From: Heliopora coerulea
Lineage: Eukaryota; Cnidaria; Anthozoa; Scleralcyonacea; Helioporidae
Assembly (NCBI GenBank): GCA_030142905.1
Contig: JASJOG010000547.1
Span: 54,433 to 118,432 of the forward strand
DNA length: 64,000 nucleotides
Direction of reading: 5' to 3'
Part shown: positions 29,173 through 39,431 of the stretch, piece by piece
Numbering within the stretch: the stretch's first letter is position 1
Layout: each line of letters opens with the position of its first letter
The notes under the pieces: generated by a model
Database searches by the model: none
What the model was told of the DNA's origin: nothing
The model's input: the letters and a program-made list of their open reading frames with translations, nothing else
Program-made: the position numbers and the translations under genes

Positions 29173-29993
29173 TCATTTTCTTCCTTTTTTTCCTGTTACA
29201 CTATCCCTAGCCGCTCTTAATATTTTACAAAATTCATACACTTGACCATCATTTTTTATAATATCATTACCATCAACTACTGTCAGTTCATTTTGATACT
29301 GCCTAATCAATGCTATTCTATTTGTTATTTTATTTTCCTTATCACAATTCATCTGAAACGTCATAAACCTAAACAAATCCATATGTTCTTTCATATCATC
29401 TTCTGACCATGGAATGAAATTTTCTCTATTCACAATGTTACTTTCCACACTTTTTTTTCTTCTGTCGCAAATGCGGATAAGTTTCATACACTTCCCTCTG
29501 AAATTCCATCATCTGATCAATAATAAATTCAAAATCTTCATTCTTCTTAAATTTAATCATATCATAACTGTTCATTTGTTCATATTCAATATTTGGCACA
29601 TTATTTCTTTCTTTTGTATTACAAGGTTCATCCAAATCATCCTCTTCCAAATTAACAACAACTGCTTTTCTTTTCTGAGAAAGAACTTTTTTTTTGAAAT
29701 CCCAATTCCCAATTCCCAAACTCTTCATTATACACAAATCCCAAACACTTTGAAGGTTTCACAGCAACGGGAATAACCATAACCTCATTGTCATACAATG
29801 TTCCCATCTTTGACACAACAGCATCCAAATCCATGATATCAAACGCAAACTTTGCAAATCTCAAATAAGATAACCATCTTCAACATCTCGACTTCTCGTG
29901 TCCTTGGATTATAGGACACTTGCTTCACAGAAAAATCAGGATATGTGATATTTGTCATGCAAACATTATTCACTTTATTGTAAAGCTCCATTT
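29173..29993 (-). pseudogene. Unknown Polinton protein, several frameshifts
   Basis: Pieces in different frames join in sense from MELYNKVNNVCMTNITYPDF (29993), through FAFDIMDLDAVVSKMGTLYD and EEDDLDEPCNTKERN, to a Lys-rich end at 29173. Frameshifts fall near 29880, 29690 and 29460, two of them at T/A runs. The full product would be about 270 residues. Late part: WSEDDMKEHMDLFRF. No domain recognised. Confidence 0.45.
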
Positions 29994-29998
29994 CTCCC

Positions 29999-31273
29999 TT
30001 AAAACACAATGCAAACGTCAAAATACTTTTTAACCCAATCAACATATGCTTGTGAACGATGACCACGACTCAATTTATATACACCAGTACAATAATTATC
30101 ATATTCATTCAATCCCACTTCCACTTCCACTTCTGATTCAAAACCATTTTTCAAAATCTCCAAACATGTTGTTGATTCACTTCCTACTCCTTTCATCAAC
30201 TGATCTTCAACATTTTCATACAATTGAAGATCACTCAAAACAACCATTTTAAGATCAATATTTTCAATATTGTAATAACAATCATGAACCAATTCACTGT
30301 TTTTACCATAAACCATTTTAGGTGCCACTCTTCCCGTATAATAATTTAGCCCTAACATGAATGCATTTTGCATATTCACTGTTTTAATTAATTTTTTGGT
30401 ATTATAATGCACTTTAATACGAAATAAAGAAAAGACAGAATCAAAATTATTCTTTTGTATTGATTCAAGATTTAACATATGCATCAACAAACATTCCAAA
30501 TAACGAAAACACCTACCACATTGATATATAGCCATAATTTGCTTCATAAGCGTATAATGATTAAAAAATTTTTTCAATAATTTTAAATCCAGATTCCAAT
30601 TTTTAACTTGTTTTTTAAAAGATCTGTAACAACTTATTCCCAAAAACACCGTACTTCCCAAATTAAAACAATTTGTCAATTGTGCTCCATAAAAAGTCAA
30701 CACTCTTAAACCAGGCATAAAAGTATCGCTATAAACCAATTGATTCTGAAGTAATACCATATTGAATCGATAATGAAGGTTATAAAATCGGCAGTTAAAT
30801 AAATCGTCACTATTCATGGATATAACATTTGCTTTATCTGTAAATTCTTTCTTCTGTAACTTATAAATTTTTTTTCCATTTCTATCCATTTTAATGACAT
30901 AAAAAAACAAAGCCGCATTCACTGGAATTCTAAACCAACCGACATTTTCAACTTGAAAATATCCATAATTCAAACAGCTTTTTTCAAAAGAATCCATCAC
31001 AGTAAACCCATCAAATACCCGCTTAAAAAAAGCCTTAATCGAATAAGAATTCAAACAATTTTCCAAGTCCATATTCCAAGCAATCGCACGGTCTTTATAA
31101 TAAACATAACCACTAGTGGATCTCCATCTTTGATAAAATCCATATAAACTCCAACATGTGAAATACAAAGAAAATATCTGAGGATCATTTCCCAAATGTT
31201 GAAAAACAATAATAAAAACTTGTAACACGTAATCTGAACCCATTTCTGAATCACATTTCAAAATATAATTCAA
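29999..31273 (-). CDS. Large intact unknown protein (424 codons)
   Basis: This is the longest unbroken frame in the element. It is aromatic- and Cys-containing and probably globular (WSLYGFYQRWRSTSGYVYY, NVGWFRIPVNAALFFYVIK, MLGLNYYTGRVAPKMVYG). The C-terminus has an acidic ESEVEVEVG run. Its start overlaps the upstream gene by about 23 bases. It could be a structural or replication-accessory protein. I do not recognise it. Confidence 0.6.
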   Translation of the reverse strand: MNYILKCDSEMGSDYVLQVFIIVFQHLGNDPQIFSLYFTCWSLYGFYQRWRSTSGYVYYKDRAIAWNMDLENCLNSYSIKAFFKRVFDGFTVMDSFEKSCLNYGYFQVENVGWFRIPVNAALFFYVIKMDRNGKKIYKLQKKEFTDKANVISMNSDDLFNCRFYNLHYRFNMVLLQNQLVYSDTFMPGLRVLTFYGAQLTNCFNLGSTVFLGISCYRSFKKQVKNWNLDLKLLKKFFNHYTLMKQIMAIYQCGRCFRYLECLLMHMLNLESIQKNNFDSVFSLFRIKVHYNTKKLIKTVNMQNAFMLGLNYYTGRVAPKMVYGKNSELVHDCYYNIENIDLKMVVLSDLQLYENVEDQLMKGVGSESTTCLEILKNGFESEVEVEVGLNEYDNYCTGVYKLSRGHRSQAYVDWVKKYFDVCIVF

Positions 31274-31559
31274 ACTTACAATTTGTCCCCTTTATATAAA
31301 CAGTCATAATGTTATTCGATTCAATCTCATTTACATATAAAGTTTTAAAAAATTCAACCATATTTGATGTCTTCAAAAGATTATCACCTATTTCCAAATT
31401 TTTATCTATCATAACATCCAAGTAACCTTTTTCTTCTCCATCAGTTAATTCCAATGCAAAATAACAAGTACATTGATTTTTCTCAACTCCTTCAACATAT
31501 TCACGTCCATTGGAATAAAAAATCTGTTTAACTGAACAAATTTTCAATTGAGTTTCCAA
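31251..31559 (-). CDS. Small acidic unknown protein
   Basis: 102 codons, intact (METQLKICSVKQIFYSNGRE). It has alternating charged and hydrophobic residues and may be beta-rich. It overlaps both neighbours by a few bases, supporting a co-transcribed array. No domain recognised. Confidence 0.5.
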   Translation of the reverse strand: METQLKICSVKQIFYSNGREYVEGVEKNQCTCYFALELTDGEEKGYLDVMIDKNLEIGDNLLKTSNMVEFFKTLYVNEIESNNIMTVYIKGTNCKFELYFEM

Positions 31560-32009
31560 ATCATGCCATTTTTTTCAATATATTGCTGTTCAAATATCCT
31601 TGCATCAGACACCATCTTTCTAATTGGACCAAACCAAAAATCCTGAATCAAACAATGAATCATATTCACGTTCACCTTCAGTAGCAAAGTCATAATCACA
31701 TTCTTCATGAACTTCCAAATGATCTCCCAGCATAGTCTTAAGTGCCATACTTGCATGTTTAGATGAAACTTGTATCATATAAACACCATAACACACACTT
31801 TCCAAATTCAATGCTTCTTTTGAACAAACAAACATTTCAACTTCGAACAGATAATTAATTTTCAACTGGAATGTTCGTTTATGTATAAACATATCTCTAA
31901 CAAATCTCTTATTTGACTTCCCTTTAACAGTAAAACGTATTATATCACGACCCATATCAAAACAATGGAAAAAATAAGAAATTTCATACCTTAATTTGTA
32001 AAAGAACAA
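31544..32009 (-). pseudogene. Unknown protein, frameshift near C-terminus
   Basis: The frame from 32009 has a probable true start at the ATG at 31955 (MGRDIIRFTVKGKSNKRFVR). Near 31640 sense moves to another frame that continues to 31544 (RKMVSDARIFEQQYIEKNG). About 137 residues from the internal start. It shares a general style with the neighbouring small proteins but no recognisable domain. Confidence 0.45.
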
Positions 32010-32035
32010 ATCTTCCTTATATCACAAGACTTCCC

Positions 32036-32590
32036 TCAACAAGAATCGTAAGTAACTAACAACAAAATGTTATTAACATAATCATCCTTGCATATCAACC
32101 CATCATTTCCATTTCCTGCACATATTTGACTGACTCTATCAAAATCGATATCCTCAAAATCCCAATTTGTATCCACGATATCCAATACAGAACCCCAATA
32201 ACATTTTGAATAAGATTCCGTAACATTCAAAAAACACATACCTATTTTTTTCTGTTCTTTGACTGTCATTTCATTTAACACGTTCATATAATACTTTCTA
32301 TAGTTGCCCATTGTTTTAAAAAGCAACTGATTTGAATAACATCCAGTATACCATATTATGCAGTGATAATGACAGCAAGAAACATACAAATCAACCACAA
32401 CATTAGAATTCTTATCCACAGTCTGCATTCCTCTTTCAAAAGTATTTTTATCACAATCTTCAACATCTTTATGCTCCAAAATCATATATTTCACACCATT
32501 TTTCAGAACATAAGAATCCAGAGATTTTTTAAAAAAATCTTCATAACAAAATCTTCCAACAGTGATTCTTTTAAATTTCTTTAAATCCAT
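32036..32590 (-). CDS. Unknown protein (184 codons)
   Basis: Intact frame starting MDLKKFKRITVGRFCYEDFF. It is cysteine-rich in the middle (VSCCHYHCIIWYTGC) and acidic at the C-terminus. It is the first gene of the long minus-strand series, so its promoter should lie in 32591-32880, which holds a repeated TTTCTTTATATCT.G block (about 32760-32780 and 32818-32838). Confidence 0.5.
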   Translation of the reverse strand: MDLKKFKRITVGRFCYEDFFKKSLDSYVLKNGVKYMILEHKDVEDCDKNTFERGMQTVDKNSNVVVDLYVSCCHYHCIIWYTGCYSNQLLFKTMGNYRKYYMNVLNEMTVKEQKKIGMCFLNVTESYSKCYWGSVLDIVDTNWDFEDIDFDRVSQICAGNGNDGLICKDDYVNNILLLVTYDSC

Positions 32591-32880
32591 TTAACTGGTT
32601 CAAATCATATTCTGAATGCTTAAGTAAACATCTCAAGAACCCTTGAAACACTCAACATACTACGAATTCCTTTATGAATACAACCACTTGACAAGGGTAT
32701 ACCAACATTAATTAAGGAAATACCTATTATCGATTTTCCATATCTGCTTTTTCATATCCATTTCTTTATATCTTGTTTCTGATTTAAAATCAATCAAAAA
32801 TATTTTTTTTATATCCGTTTCTTTATATCTGGTTTTTATTTTCAAACAAAATCATAACCGAATTTATACCTGCCAACATC

Positions 32881-33624
32881 ATGGTATTTGGAAAGCATAA
32901 ACACAATTTAACCACGATATTAATATTTGCTCACCTTGATCCTGACACAAATGCTCCATGTATACGACGAAAAACCACTGTATGTTCCGATCCACCAAAA
33001 GATTTCAACAAAAGTTCATCTTATACGTTCGACACAACATCATTAACAAAAGTCAAAGGACTGACAACATATTATGCTGGAGAATCAAAATTTGACTTGA
33101 AATCCATGCTTGCAAATGTAAACCATACCAATGGACCATTTGAATCCAATTTCAAAATTGGAGGACTATTCAACAATGAAAAACTAAAAGTGATTACGGA
33201 AATAAATATCACTTGTACATCGAATGTAATATCATATATTTTGAATCCAGAAATACATGAAAGTGATGGAGCATCATCAAACAAAATTGAAGCTTTTAGA
33301 AAAAATCCTGGAGGTTTTGTTGGATTCAACATATATAAAGTAATAAAAGAAAATTGGGATAATAAACATATTATTACCAAAGATAAAGTATTTGAAAATG
33401 AAAGCTTATTTAAACAAGATACATATCATCATGCTGAAGAACCATATAAAGCATCCTACATAGCATGGGTCTTAAAAAAAAGAGAAGACTTAATATTGTT
33501 TCCACATTTTGACTTTTTTCACTCAGGAAATGCAGGTTTTGTATTATCTTCAGGCAAACAAGCAATAAGTGTAAAATTTCCTTATTATCAATACAATGTG
33601 GAACTAAATTATTTCAACATTTAA
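32881..33624 (+). CDS. Unknown protein (247 codons)
   Basis: An intact plus-strand frame divergent from the minus-strand series (MVFGKHKHNLTTILIFAHLD). The composition is that of a soluble beta-rich protein with several Asn/Gly turns (GGFVGFNIYKVIKENW, HSGNAGFVLSSGK). It ends in a short hairpin straddling the stop codon (33613-33636). No family recognised. Being unbroken, it may be under recent constraint. Confidence 0.55.
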   Translation: MVFGKHKHNLTTILIFAHLDPDTNAPCIRRKTTVCSDPPKDFNKSSSYTFDTTSLTKVKGLTTYYAGESKFDLKSMLANVNHTNGPFESNFKIGGLFNNEKLKVITEINITCTSNVISYILNPEIHESDGASSNKIEAFRKNPGGFVGFNIYKVIKENWDNKHIITKDKVFENESLFKQDTYHHAEEPYKASYIAWVLKKREDLILFPHFDFFHSGNAGFVLSSGKQAISVKFPYYQYNVELNYFNI

Positions 33625-33789
33625 ATAATTGTTGAATGATTCCTTTGATCTAGGTCCCATGGGCTTTTTCTTTTGAAAAAAGCACTGGGATTTGGATCTG
33701 AATAATTATTCAAAAACTCAAGGATCAAAGAAGAATCAAGATAAACTCAACAGTTGAAATTCAAAATACATATATTTCATATTTCAATA

Positions 33790-33840
<51 letters not shown>

Positions 33841-34695
33841 TTTTTACACAATGTATGTAATCAAAATAATAAATTATTTACATTTTTTTATGTTGTATTC
33901 ACCAATTATTTTAACTCAAAAATCACATTGCTATTAAAAACAGCAATGGGACCTTTGAATTTAAATAACTTGTACTCCACCACAAACAGCACAATCCGCA
34001 AAGTCCTTCATAATTCCATTTGAAATAACAGAACAATTATCCTGATCCAAACTCATCACTTATATAACAGAAGTGATGGATTTAAATCAAAACAATAATT
34101 CACCACCTTGAAATGAGCAGACAATTATTCTGATTCAAATCCATCACCAATGTATAAAACAATAATCCTTCTCTCCTTTTCTTCTTCCTCTTCTTCTTTA
34201 AGCTGAAAAATATAAATAATTATTGCAATCCAAAAAGAAAGCTGAGTTATAAAAAACCCGAACTTTCTTTCTGAATTACAACAAAAATCCAATCTTTCAA
34301 TCCTCTGATCTGAAATACATAAATAATTATTATGACCGAGAAAAAAAGCTCAGTTAAAATACTGAGCCACCTCTTCTAGGTCGCAACAAAAATTCACACT
34401 ATCGATTATCCAATCCAAAAAAATATAAAATAATTATTATGGTTCACAGAAGAAGGCTGGTCAGAAAATCGACAAGCCATCTCCAGTAAACGATAACATA
34501 TTTCTTTTTCGATTTCCTGACAATCCATTCTGTAACAATACTCAACACTTCTCTTGATCTAAATCAACAGCCGCCACGGCAATTGAAAATCCAAATCAAA
34601 GAAATATTAAACCATAATCTTCCAATAATTCCTGTTGTAACAGCATTTAAAACTTCTTCTGATTAAGATTTACAGTTATGGCTGAAAATCTTAAT
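33613..34695 (+). repeat. Array of hairpins with 107-bp repeat units
   Basis: The non-coding stretch contains at least nine foldbacks: 33613-33636, 33647-33698, 33926-33948, 34044-34088, 34236-34272, 34334-34382, 34455-34478, 34554-34599 and 34662-34695. The decamer AATAATTATT recurs at 33701, 34215, 34322 and 34429, and the last three are exactly 107 bases apart with a hairpin at a similar place in each unit. Several hairpins share outer GATC/GATTTgaATC-like arms but have different inner stems. This indicates a diverged tandem family whose conserved property is folding. Confidence 0.7.
33796..33845. repeat. (TA)n plus T-run microsatellite
   Basis: A TA repeat of roughly 36 bases continues directly into a T run of about 14 bases. 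It lies in the hairpin-rich interval. Confidence 0.9.
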
Positions 34696-34781
34696 TGGAG
34701 AAATATTAAATCGTCAAGACCATCCTCCATCGATTATAAACCTCTCCCCTTACCCTCCTCCCCACCTCTCTTATATAATTT

Positions 34782-35987
34782 CAATCTCATTTCCCATTCC
34801 AATTTATTCATAAATCCATCAACACTTATGTAAACACATGTCAAACTTAATATATTCTAAACAGCGCCACAACCCTGAGACTGAACACACAAAGAATTCA
34901 CAGGTGAGTTTTACCCATTTTTTTTTTCTTATTTTCACAACCAAATGCACTGAAAAACACACCAACAACACAAGAAAACATTCGAGTCCACTTACAGATC
35001 ACAAACAGCACGTTAACTTCACTTAAAACACTGTTCCGAGATCAGAAGCACTTAACAAAGCACTCAAGTACCCGACTTGATGAATAGAAAACAAAGCCCC
35101 TTAGCGATAAAGACCTCATAATACAAAATGTTCGTTTGACTTCGAAGAATCTTTCGATACCATTTTGAGCGAAATTGGTTGAGAAACAAAAAAGTTATGT
35201 GACTTCGCCCCCTCTATCGAGGTATTTGTACTCGAATAAGCGCCGCATTTCAACTCTGAACCGATGAAATCGACGATCATAGATATAATCAGAATAGCTT
35301 GACTTCAAGGAATCTTTTGATATCATTTTTTTAGCAAAATTGGTCCAAAAGAAAAAAAAGTTACAGTCAATTTACCGAGTAATATTTGTATTCGAATAAG
35401 CGCTGCATTTCACATTCAATATGTATCACAAGTCTTCTTTACAGAAACATGGGTCTTGCAAAAGGCATGGCACATGCTTGAATGAGAATAATAAGAGAAG
35501 GATACCTAGCAAGACAAAGAATGGCTCATCTGAGTAAAGACCAACGGAAATATCTGGGGAAAAAAGCTTACGAACGACAACAACATGGTCGAGGAAGAAG
35601 ACTGAAGACAAGAAGACAAACAAGAAGGCGACTATACTGTCACTAATAAAATATATATACCAACATGTTTTGTTTTTTTTTTTCACACCGTGGGTCCCAA
35701 ATTCCAAAACGGGGCTTTACATAGAAGAGTAGCATAGTTAGTACGTATAAACTCTCCACTTAGGGAGTGTTAGTGAGGCACGCACACACTTAAGACTACC
35801 CCACTCTGAATACCAAAAACAGGGCAAGGTCCTTGCTCGTTGATTGGTCAAAAGCTATAATTAGGGTCAAAAAAATGCTCCCTCCATCTGAGGGGTCAAA
35901 TCCCTGTGATGTGATTGGTATATTAAAAAAATCCAGCTCTGTGATTGGTAAGTGTTTGGAATAACCCACCATTCACCTATTACTACT
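34782..35987 (-). repeat. Polinton right terminal inverted repeat
   Basis: This is the reverse complement of 9459-10714, about 1,206 bases. It carries the mirrored internal repeat units near 35135-35240 and 35300-35415. A ~32-base segment present in the left repeat is absent here. It ends ATTACTACT before the AAGGA duplication. Confidence 0.93.
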
Positions 35988-35992
35988 AAGGA
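35988..35992. other. Target-site duplication, right (AAGGA)
   Basis: This matches 9454-9458. The gag frame left of the element continues here in the same codon phase. Confidence 0.75.
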
Positions 35993-36860
35993 ATCTGACA
36001 AAATAACTAGTTGAGTTGATGCTATAACACAAGCAGTGAATGATCATTTAGATAAAAGAATTAACACGCTCAGCAAAGAAGAATCCAAAGCACCTTCCGT
36101 GTCATCTCCTCATCCGATCAAGTCAAGCGAGAAGGACAATTTGTCGGTTATATCTAGTCAAAAATGGTCATCTGTGTTAGTGCAAAGACAACAAGATGCA
36201 GACAAAGCTGAAGAGACTTGAACAATTCAAAAACAAACAATGCAAATTAGAGGAAGATCTTGAGAAACATATTGCAAACGTAGAGCTAGGAAAACAACGA
36301 ACAGAGGATGCACATTGAGTGGCTGCATTAAACAGACAACGTGTAAAGCAAACACTCGAAGAAGATTTTGCAAATCACCTGAAAAATATACCAAAATCCC
36401 ACAAAGCAAGTCAACAACTGGAATCAGAAGAGCTGAAAGTAAGGAGAGATTCTTTTCCAGGAAGAGATTTACCGAAAATACAAGCAGTAAAAGGCGTAGA
36501 ACTGCCTACCTTTTCTGGGGATGATAAAACGGGATATGAATCATGGAAGGCAGCATTTATGTCATAAGTAGACAGTGCTAACATTTCGGTAAAAGAAAAA
36601 ATGCTGCCTTTACAAAGCTGTTTAATCCGTAAAGCCCTTAAGATGGTGAAAGACTTGGGATATTCTGAGAATGCATACAAGTGAGCTAATGAGAAATTAG
36701 ACAAGAAATTTGGTGGGGAGCGACACCTTGCCATAAACCTGTTGACAAGTCTCCCTACATGGCCAAAGCTGTGACAATGAAATCTCGAAGACATGGAAGA
36801 TTTCTTAACAGTGTTAGACAAAATTCTTGTCATGGTGCAAGATAACATAGAACTGAAGAG
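35993..36860 (+). pseudogene. BEL/Pao gag, C-terminal part (DUF1759-like)
   Basis: The broken plus-strand frames encode ITQAVNDHLDKRINTLSK, then a helical charged region. They end in ELPTFSGDDKTGYESWKAAF, NISVKEKMLPLQSCL and ANEKLDKKFGGERHLAINLL. That order matches the DUF1759 region of Pao-type Gag: LP.F.G....w..w, L+scL.g.A, L..+FG. Stops occur near 36018, 36220, 36567 and 36682, so it is long dead. Sense fades after 36860, and no protease or polymerase follows. Confidence 0.65.
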
Positions 36861-36979
36861 CCAACATTTTAATTTAACAGCAAACTGGAACCAAATGCAA
36901 GCTTGTCTTCAGTTATTAAAAAGTACTAGTGTTTACAGTAATCTGACTTCGATCTTTTTTACCAAGTAGGAATGATTTT

Positions 36980-37960
36980 GTCACATAGCATTATTTTCTT
37001 TTCAGAGTTATAAGCTACTTGAAGAATGGCTGGGAGAACGATTTTATTGAGAAATATAAGCACCTTCCACCTGACACTTCCAATTTGTGGAAAACCCACC
37101 AGAATTCCCACAAGCAGCAAACTGGCAGCCTATCCTACAAGTTCGGGAAAACTTTCCTTTGTTTACTATTGAAAACATGATGAATTATTTTATCAAATAA
37201 AAACCATGTGACAATAAAGGAAACAAAGACTACAAGAATTTGAACAGTAAGGTATTCAGTCTTTTCAAACATGGACATGTTCAAAAAATTAAAGTTGCTT
37301 TAGATGAAGATGCAAACCTGTTTCATATAAAATGTGAATGCTAACCTGAAATGAAAAAAAAACTCAAATATAAAATTTGTCTTTCTGTGGCTAAATCTGG
37401 TAAAGGTACAGGAGAAATTACTTTTGCAAGCTGTAATCCTTCTCCAGCAGGGAAAGCACCTTTTGCTTCTTTGTAAGCATGTTGCAGCAATATGTTATGC
37501 CTTAGAAGAATTTCTTAGAACTGGCAGTAGTAATAGAGACTACCAAACATGTACTGGCAGGCTGCAGACTTGGAATCAGCCAAGGAAAACAAAATTGGAT
37601 TCAAGACCTGTGTATGAAATAGATTCAAAAAAACCAAGAGAACTTCAGGATCCCAGATTGCCTGCATTGACAGAATCTAAACCATCAGCAGCAAATAAAG
37701 TCCTCCAAGATAATATCAATAGTATTTCCTTGGATTGTGGTTTTTCAAAGATAATGTCAAGTGATAAGCATAAGACTGTTGAACACATCATCTCTCCACC
37801 AAAAGCTCAACCAATTTGCATTAATGAAATTTACCATATAGCAGAAAAAGTAAAACAACATTTGTTTGTCAGTGATGATGAGAGGAACATGATTAGCAGC
37901 AAAACACAACAGCAAAGTAAGACAAAGCTTTTTGGAATCATTACAGAAAATATCATATAA
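36980..37960 (+). pseudogene. SWIM zinc-finger protein fragment (YqaJ-nuclease-associated type)
   Basis: The sense runs from YKLLEEWLGERF through NKDYKNLNSKVFSLFKHGHV, then ASCNPSPAGK. After a frameshift it continues with CKHVAAICYALEEF, the C-x-H half of a SWIM finger. The tail is CTGRLQTWNQPRKTKLDSRP. This combination is common in invertebrate repeat-associated proteins where SWIM precedes a YqaJ-like nuclease, but no nuclease follows here. It may belong to another mobile element adjacent to the BEL/Pao remnant. Confidence 0.6.
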
Positions 37961-38109
37961 CAGCTTGAATATTAAAAATATTGTAATGCAAAAGAAGCAT
38001 TCTTAATGATTATAGCACTATCGTATCAATCCTGTGAAAGTAAAAGGTTTTAACAGTCAATGATCATGCATATATGCATGCAAAGGCTCAAGTTTGCATT
38101 TCAATTAGT

Positions 38110-38309
38110 CCATTTTTACACAATGTAACTGGAATGAAATCCAGAATATATCTTCATAGTATTAATAATGTTCAAATAAAAAATGTTGTTAAGTATAAGT
38201 TGTCAACTTACAAGGGGAGGTAAGAGATTGGTGAACATAGCACATATAAAAAAAAAATCATATGAATGAGTCCATTTTTACACAATCTAACTGGAATGGA
38301 GTCCAGAAT
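38110..38309 (-). repeat. Short duplication inside the transposase 3' end
   Basis: About 40 bases at 38110-38155 (TCCATTTTTACACAAT, then a block with CTGGAATG and TCCAGAATAT) recur at 38271-38309 with few changes. The duplication separates two parts of the transposase C-terminus. Confidence 0.6.
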
Positions 38310-38324
38310 ATGATAATTCTTGAT

Positions 38325-38816
38325 TCATTCAATGGCCCTTTCAACATGGATTCTAAGTGTTGCAATCCGGCAAGTCCTTAACAGTTCACTTTCAGTGAAT
38401 TGACCAGACTCGTTCATGAATGGGGGAACATTCACCTTGACACCTTTGTGAACTACTTCTGGTATCTCTTGTATATTAAAACCTCTATCTGCCATGACTT
38501 CATCATCTCTTTGAAGCTTTTCAATAAATCCAGACTTTAAAGTGATGTCCTTATCTGATATTGATCCTCCATACAGTTGTGATACAAAAGAGACACTACA
38601 ACTGGGGGTGATACCTATCAATGCCTTGAGTATATTACTGTTCTTATACCTGGAGAAGGTTAACTGCTGTGCTTCAGTTTTGCTCGGCTTTTCAATATAG
38701 ATCTCTGTTGCATCAATAATAACTGTGGTCCTTTTGTATTTATCTTTGAAGCACTGAGGTTTGTGAAGTTCTATGACATCTCTATCTGGGAATATGTCTA
38801 ACTCTTTGAATCTCAA
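38325..38816 (-). pseudogene. DDE_4 transposase catalytic domain
   Basis: The catalytic triad is visible: Asp in TTVIIDATEIYIEKPS, Asp in DEVMADRGFNIQE and Glu in RIHVERAIE. After ERAIE a TGA, probably from CGA, stops the frame, but the sense continues (IKNYHILDSIPV). A ...MFTNLLPPL end is visible near 38210-38245. The triad is intact but the gene is interrupted. Confidence 0.85.
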
Positions 38817-38831
38817 GTAAACAAACTTGGT

Positions 38832-39431
38832 TCAAGTAGTAAGAATTTTACTTACAAGGCTCTGGGATGTTCTAAATCTAGTAGCTAGATCTTCCTCGAG
38901 TAGGCCAACTTTACAACGACATAAAAGGAGAAAGAATTCGTCTTCCACTGAAAGAGCCCATTGAGGTCCTGGTTTATCTTTTAAATCCATCCCTTGTAAT
39001 TCTTTGTTGCTATAGTCTAATTTAGAAGCTGCCTCTCTTCCAAGAAAGTTTAGTAGCATGCTGAAAACTTCATAATTTTCAAAGCCAGTATAAAATTTGA
39101 AAAGTTTGTCACTCTTCTTGATATTATTGATGTTGAAAACGTTTTCTGAAAGCTTTTGTTCCAAATTCCTTCTGGCTTCTCTTTCCTCTTTTAGCTCCCC
39201 TTCAAGTTCAGCAATGCGGCATTCAAGAAGTTCTTTTGTACATGTTAGTTTGTCCTCCATTGCTTGGAACAACTCTTCGAGCTGTGCAATTGGTGCAGAG
39301 TGTTCCTGACTGATGTCAGTAAGTTTGTGTTCCACTGGATGTGATTCTTCATCAAGTATTTCTTCAGTAGAATTGTTTTTGTCTTTTTTCAAGTGGTGAT
39401 GGACGAATATCATTGTGTTTTTCTGTTTCAT
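38832..39431 (-). pseudogene. Coiled coil and HTH region of the ISL2EU transposase
   Basis: A long coiled coil (LECRIAELEGELKEEREARR) is followed by a helix-turn-helix block. The block shows FKFYTGFENYEVFSMLLNFL, then PGPQWALSVEDEFFLLLCRC and LATRFRTSQSLVSKILTT. This is the usual domain before DDE_4 in this superfamily. The frame overlaps the THAP part for about 70 bases in a different phase, consistent with one frameshift. Confidence 0.8.

Larger units (their letters stand above)
9459..35987. mobile_element. Polinton/Maverick element, structurally complete
   Basis: The element is 26.5 kb with long TIRs beginning AGTAGTAATAGG and ending in the complement. It is bounded by a 5-bp duplication. 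It encodes the diagnostic set: family B DNA polymerase, A32-like ATPase, retroviral-type integrase and candidate capsid proteins. Genes on the left half mostly read rightward and those on the right half mostly leftward. Nearly every long gene has frameshifts or stops, so this is a dead or dying copy, though still recognisable throughout. Length slightly exceeds the common 15-25 kb. Confidence 0.93.

Noticed and set aside
29839..30066. 75-codon frame starting at 30066
   Set aside because: Its N-terminal part overlaps the end of the intact 424-codon gene. The likely start is the ATG at about 29993 of the frameshifted gene listed instead.
33613..34695. CRISPR-like array (regular repeat and unique spacers)
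   Set aside because: Units are diverged tandem repeats with internal hairpins, not identical repeats separated by spacers, and the context is an animal transposon.
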